Source: Candidatus Gastranaerophilales bacterium (lineage in GTDB: Bacteria; Cyanobacteriota; Vampirovibrionia; Gastranaerophilales; Gastranaerophilaceae). From it: a stretch of 64,000 bases of DNA. A model generated the notes under the pieces. It was given only the letters and a program-made list of their open reading frames with translations. It did no database searches and was not told where the DNA came from. This document shows positions 62,291-64,000 of this stretch, piece after piece; positions within the stretch are counted from its first letter, which is position 1; every line of letters starts with the position of its first letter. The stretch covers positions 124,001 to 188,000 of the forward strand of contig CALUYY010000001.1 of assembly GCA_944325155.1 (NCBI GenBank), given 5' to 3'. A program made the translations under genes and the position numbers.

Positions 62291-63889
62291 TTATACAACG
62301 GCAACCGGTTTAGGTCCCGCATTAACAATGTCGGAAGGCATATTGGGATATTTTGAAGCAAAGTTATCGGCAAACATTTGAGCAAGTTTATTTGCCTGTT
62401 CATCGTATGCTTTCTTATCTGCCCATAATCCTCTTGCGTCCAATTGTTCATCCGGAACATTGGGGCATGATGTCGGATAATCAACATTGAATATATCGTG
62501 GTGTTTAAATTCAACATTATCAAATGCACCCGTAAGAGCAGCGGTTACCATTGCTCTTGTATATGCAAGCTTCATACGTTTAGCGCCCGAAGCTGCGGAG
62601 CCGCCCGCCCAGCCGGTGTTAACGAGATAAACTTTTGTGCCGTATTTTTCAAGTTTATCACCGAGCATTTTAGCATAAACGGAAGCATCCATCGGCATGA
62701 AAGGTTCGCCGAATAATGTCGAGAATGTGGGCTGCGGTTCGGTTACGCCTCTTTCTGTGCCTGCGAGTTTAGATGTAAAGCCGGTTACAAAGTGGTACAT
62801 TGCAGCGTTTTTATCCAATCTTGAAATCGGAGGCAATACGCCGAAAGCGTCAGCCGTTAAGAAAATAACAACCTTGGGAATGCCGCCTTTTGAAGGAATT
62901 TCGGCATTATCGATATAATCAATCGGATATCCCACACGTGTGTTTTCGGTTAATGAACCGTCGTTAAAATCAAATTCTCTTGTGTTTTCATCCATAATAA
63001 CATTTTCAACGAGAGAACCGAATTTAATTGCGTTATAAATTTCAGGTTCATGTTCTTTTGATAAGTTAATACATTTTGCATAGCATCCGCCTTCAAAGTT
63101 GAAAATGCCGTCAGGCGACCAGCCGTGTTCATCATCGCCGATTAATTTTCTGTTAGGATCGGCAGACAACGTTGTTTTACCCGTTCCCGAAAGACCGAAG
63201 AATACGGCCGTTTCATGTGTAACGGGGTCCATATTTGCACTGCAGTGCATGGGAAGTACGTTTTTCTTTGTCATAACGTAGTTCATTGTCGAGAATACGG
63301 ATTTTTTGATTTCGCCCGCATATTGTGAACCGCAAATAATAATTTCATGCGCTTCATAGTCAATTGCAATGCATGCTTCCGAATTTACGCCGTCAACTTC
63401 GGGGTCGCATTTGAAGCCCGGAACGCAAAGAATTGTATAATCGGGTTCGCCGTATGAAGCAAGTTCTTGTTCATCGGGTCTGATTAATAATTGGTGGATA
63501 AATAAGTTTTGGCTTGCAAGTTCGTTAATTATACGGAATTTTTGCGTATAAGTTTTGTCTGCGCCTGCAAATCCGTCAAAAATGAAAACTTCTCTGTTTT
63601 GAAGGTAAGCAGCCATTTTGCCTTTGATTGCGTTAAATCTTTCACGGCTGATAGGGCGGTTAACTTTGCCCCATGCAATTTCGTTGTGGATAGTATCCGT
63701 ATCAACGATAAATTTGTCTTTAGGTGAACGTCCGGTATATTTTCCGGTAGTTACAACCAAAGCTCCGGTTGAGCTTAATTTGCCTTCTTCTCTTCTGAGT
63801 GCGGCTTCCGTTAATTGAGCAACGCTCAAATTACGATATACCGCTTTGGGTCCTATAATACCCAATTTTTCAATACCGTATGTTTGCAT
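62291..63889 (-). CDS. pckA: Phosphoenolpyruvate carboxykinase (ATP)
   Basis: 532 residues. It interconverts oxaloacetate and PEP with ATP/ADP, and in fermenting gut bacteria it often runs toward oxaloacetate. The P-loop is GLSGTGKT (about 240-247). The ATP-type signature LSADPNRKLIGDDEHGW carries the metal-binding Asp pair. The N-terminal TGRSPKDKF binds the substrate carboxylate, with Arg and Lys. C-terminal NTGWAGGSAASGAKRM is the family motif. Length fits the ATP-dependent class. GGAGG lies nine bases ahead of the ATG, and a promoter is at 63917-63945. Confidence 0.98.
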   Translation of the reverse strand: MQTYGIEKLGIIGPKAVYRNLSVAQLTEAALRREEGKLSSTGALVVTTGKYTGRSPKDKFIVDTDTIHNEIAWGKVNRPISRERFNAIKGKMAAYLQNREVFIFDGFAGADKTYTQKFRIINELASQNLFIHQLLIRPDEQELASYGEPDYTILCVPGFKCDPEVDGVNSEACIAIDYEAHEIIICGSQYAGEIKKSVFSTMNYVMTKKNVLPMHCSANMDPVTHETAVFFGLSGTGKTTLSADPNRKLIGDDEHGWSPDGIFNFEGGCYAKCINLSKEHEPEIYNAIKFGSLVENVIMDENTREFDFNDGSLTENTRVGYPIDYIDNAEIPSKGGIPKVVIFLTADAFGVLPPISRLDKNAAMYHFVTGFTSKLAGTERGVTEPQPTFSTLFGEPFMPMDASVYAKMLGDKLEKYGTKVYLVNTGWAGGSAASGAKRMKLAYTRAMVTAALTGAFDNVEFKHHDIFNVDYPTSCPNVPDEQLDARGLWADKKAYDEQANKLAQMFADNFASKYPNMPSDIVNAGPKPVAVV

Positions 63890-63916
63890 AGATATTTCCT
63901 CCTTATTGCTTAAAGT

Positions 63917-63945
63917 ATTTTAATACAGACAAATTAAATTGTAAA
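63917..63945 (-). promoter_or_regulatory. Candidate promoter of pckA
   Basis: Read on the minus strand: TTTACA (63945-63940), a 17-base spacer and TAAAAT (63922-63917), 27 bases before the ATG at 63889. Confidence 0.6.
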
Positions 63946-64000
63946 ACCCCTCATATAGTCGAAAAATCAAAAATGTACAAATGGCAAAATTTATGCAATT

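Noticed and set aside
1-64000. CRISPR array, transposon or prophage
   Set aside because: No regularly spaced repeats, transposase, integrase or phage structural genes are visible.

Overview
The window comes from an AT-rich bacterial chromosome that most resembles the non-photosynthetic sister group of Cyanobacteria (Vampirovibrionia/Melainabacteria, probably Gastranaerophilales). The strongest evidence is the RNA polymerase beta' subunit, encoded as two adjacent genes, rpoC1 and rpoC2, directly after rpoB. Two tandem type IV pilin-like proteins, many secreted or surface proteins of unknown function, and the absence of photosynthesis or respiration genes fit the same picture. The taxon is an inference; no 16S rRNA is present. 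I see no phage, insertion sequence or CRISPR array.

Layout. 1-8.2 kb: tail of a probable GH13 enzyme, a 1466-residue GH13 glucanase, a small SH3-like secreted protein, and an 870-residue protein combining a membrane segment, a coiled coil, a GHKL-like ATPase region and a C-terminal HExxH metalloprotease motif. 8.2-17.4 kb: rpoB-rpoC1-rpoC2. 17.4-24.2 kb: a secreted NTF2-like protein, leuA, a pair of paralogous membrane proteins, a hexapeptide acyltransferase whose frame contains a G10 tract, a CoA-disulfide reductase-like enzyme, rsmD and an EF-hand protein. 24.3-31.1 kb: a translationally coupled radical SAM and M16 peptidase pair, dnaA, a DivIC/FtsB-like protein, and a minus-strand TPR-glutaredoxin-small protein cluster; the 51-residue last gene resembles the RNA polymerase omega subunit. 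31.2-37.5 kb: yebC, a UvrD-type helicase with a Fe-S nuclease domain, and comEC. 37.6-43.4 kb: two tandem paralogous surface-like proteins with EF-hand loops, two secreted proteins, pth and an XRE regulator. 43.5-52.7 kb: LysM membrane protein, AGCS symporter, bioF-like enzyme, leuS, DHA2 transporter, pyrG and gatC. 52.8-58.4 kb: two orphan NarL-type response regulators, a pentapeptide protein, two paralogous TolC-helix-like envelope proteins, an XRE regulator divergent from two pilin-like genes. 58.4-64 kb: ychF, a PPi-dependent phosphofructokinase, tRNA-Gly, an Asp/Glu racemase and pckA.

How the genes fit together. Carbon metabolism looks fermentative and pyrophosphate-sparing: GH13 glucan breakdown, PPi-PFK and PEP carboxykinase. 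ComEC, pilin-like proteins and a helicase-nuclease are compatible with DNA uptake and processing, although no pilus motor is in view. The genome is compact: several convergent pairs abut or overlap, and others share bidirectional terminators that contain a stop codon in the stem. Most unexplained content is in the accessory surface and membrane genes.
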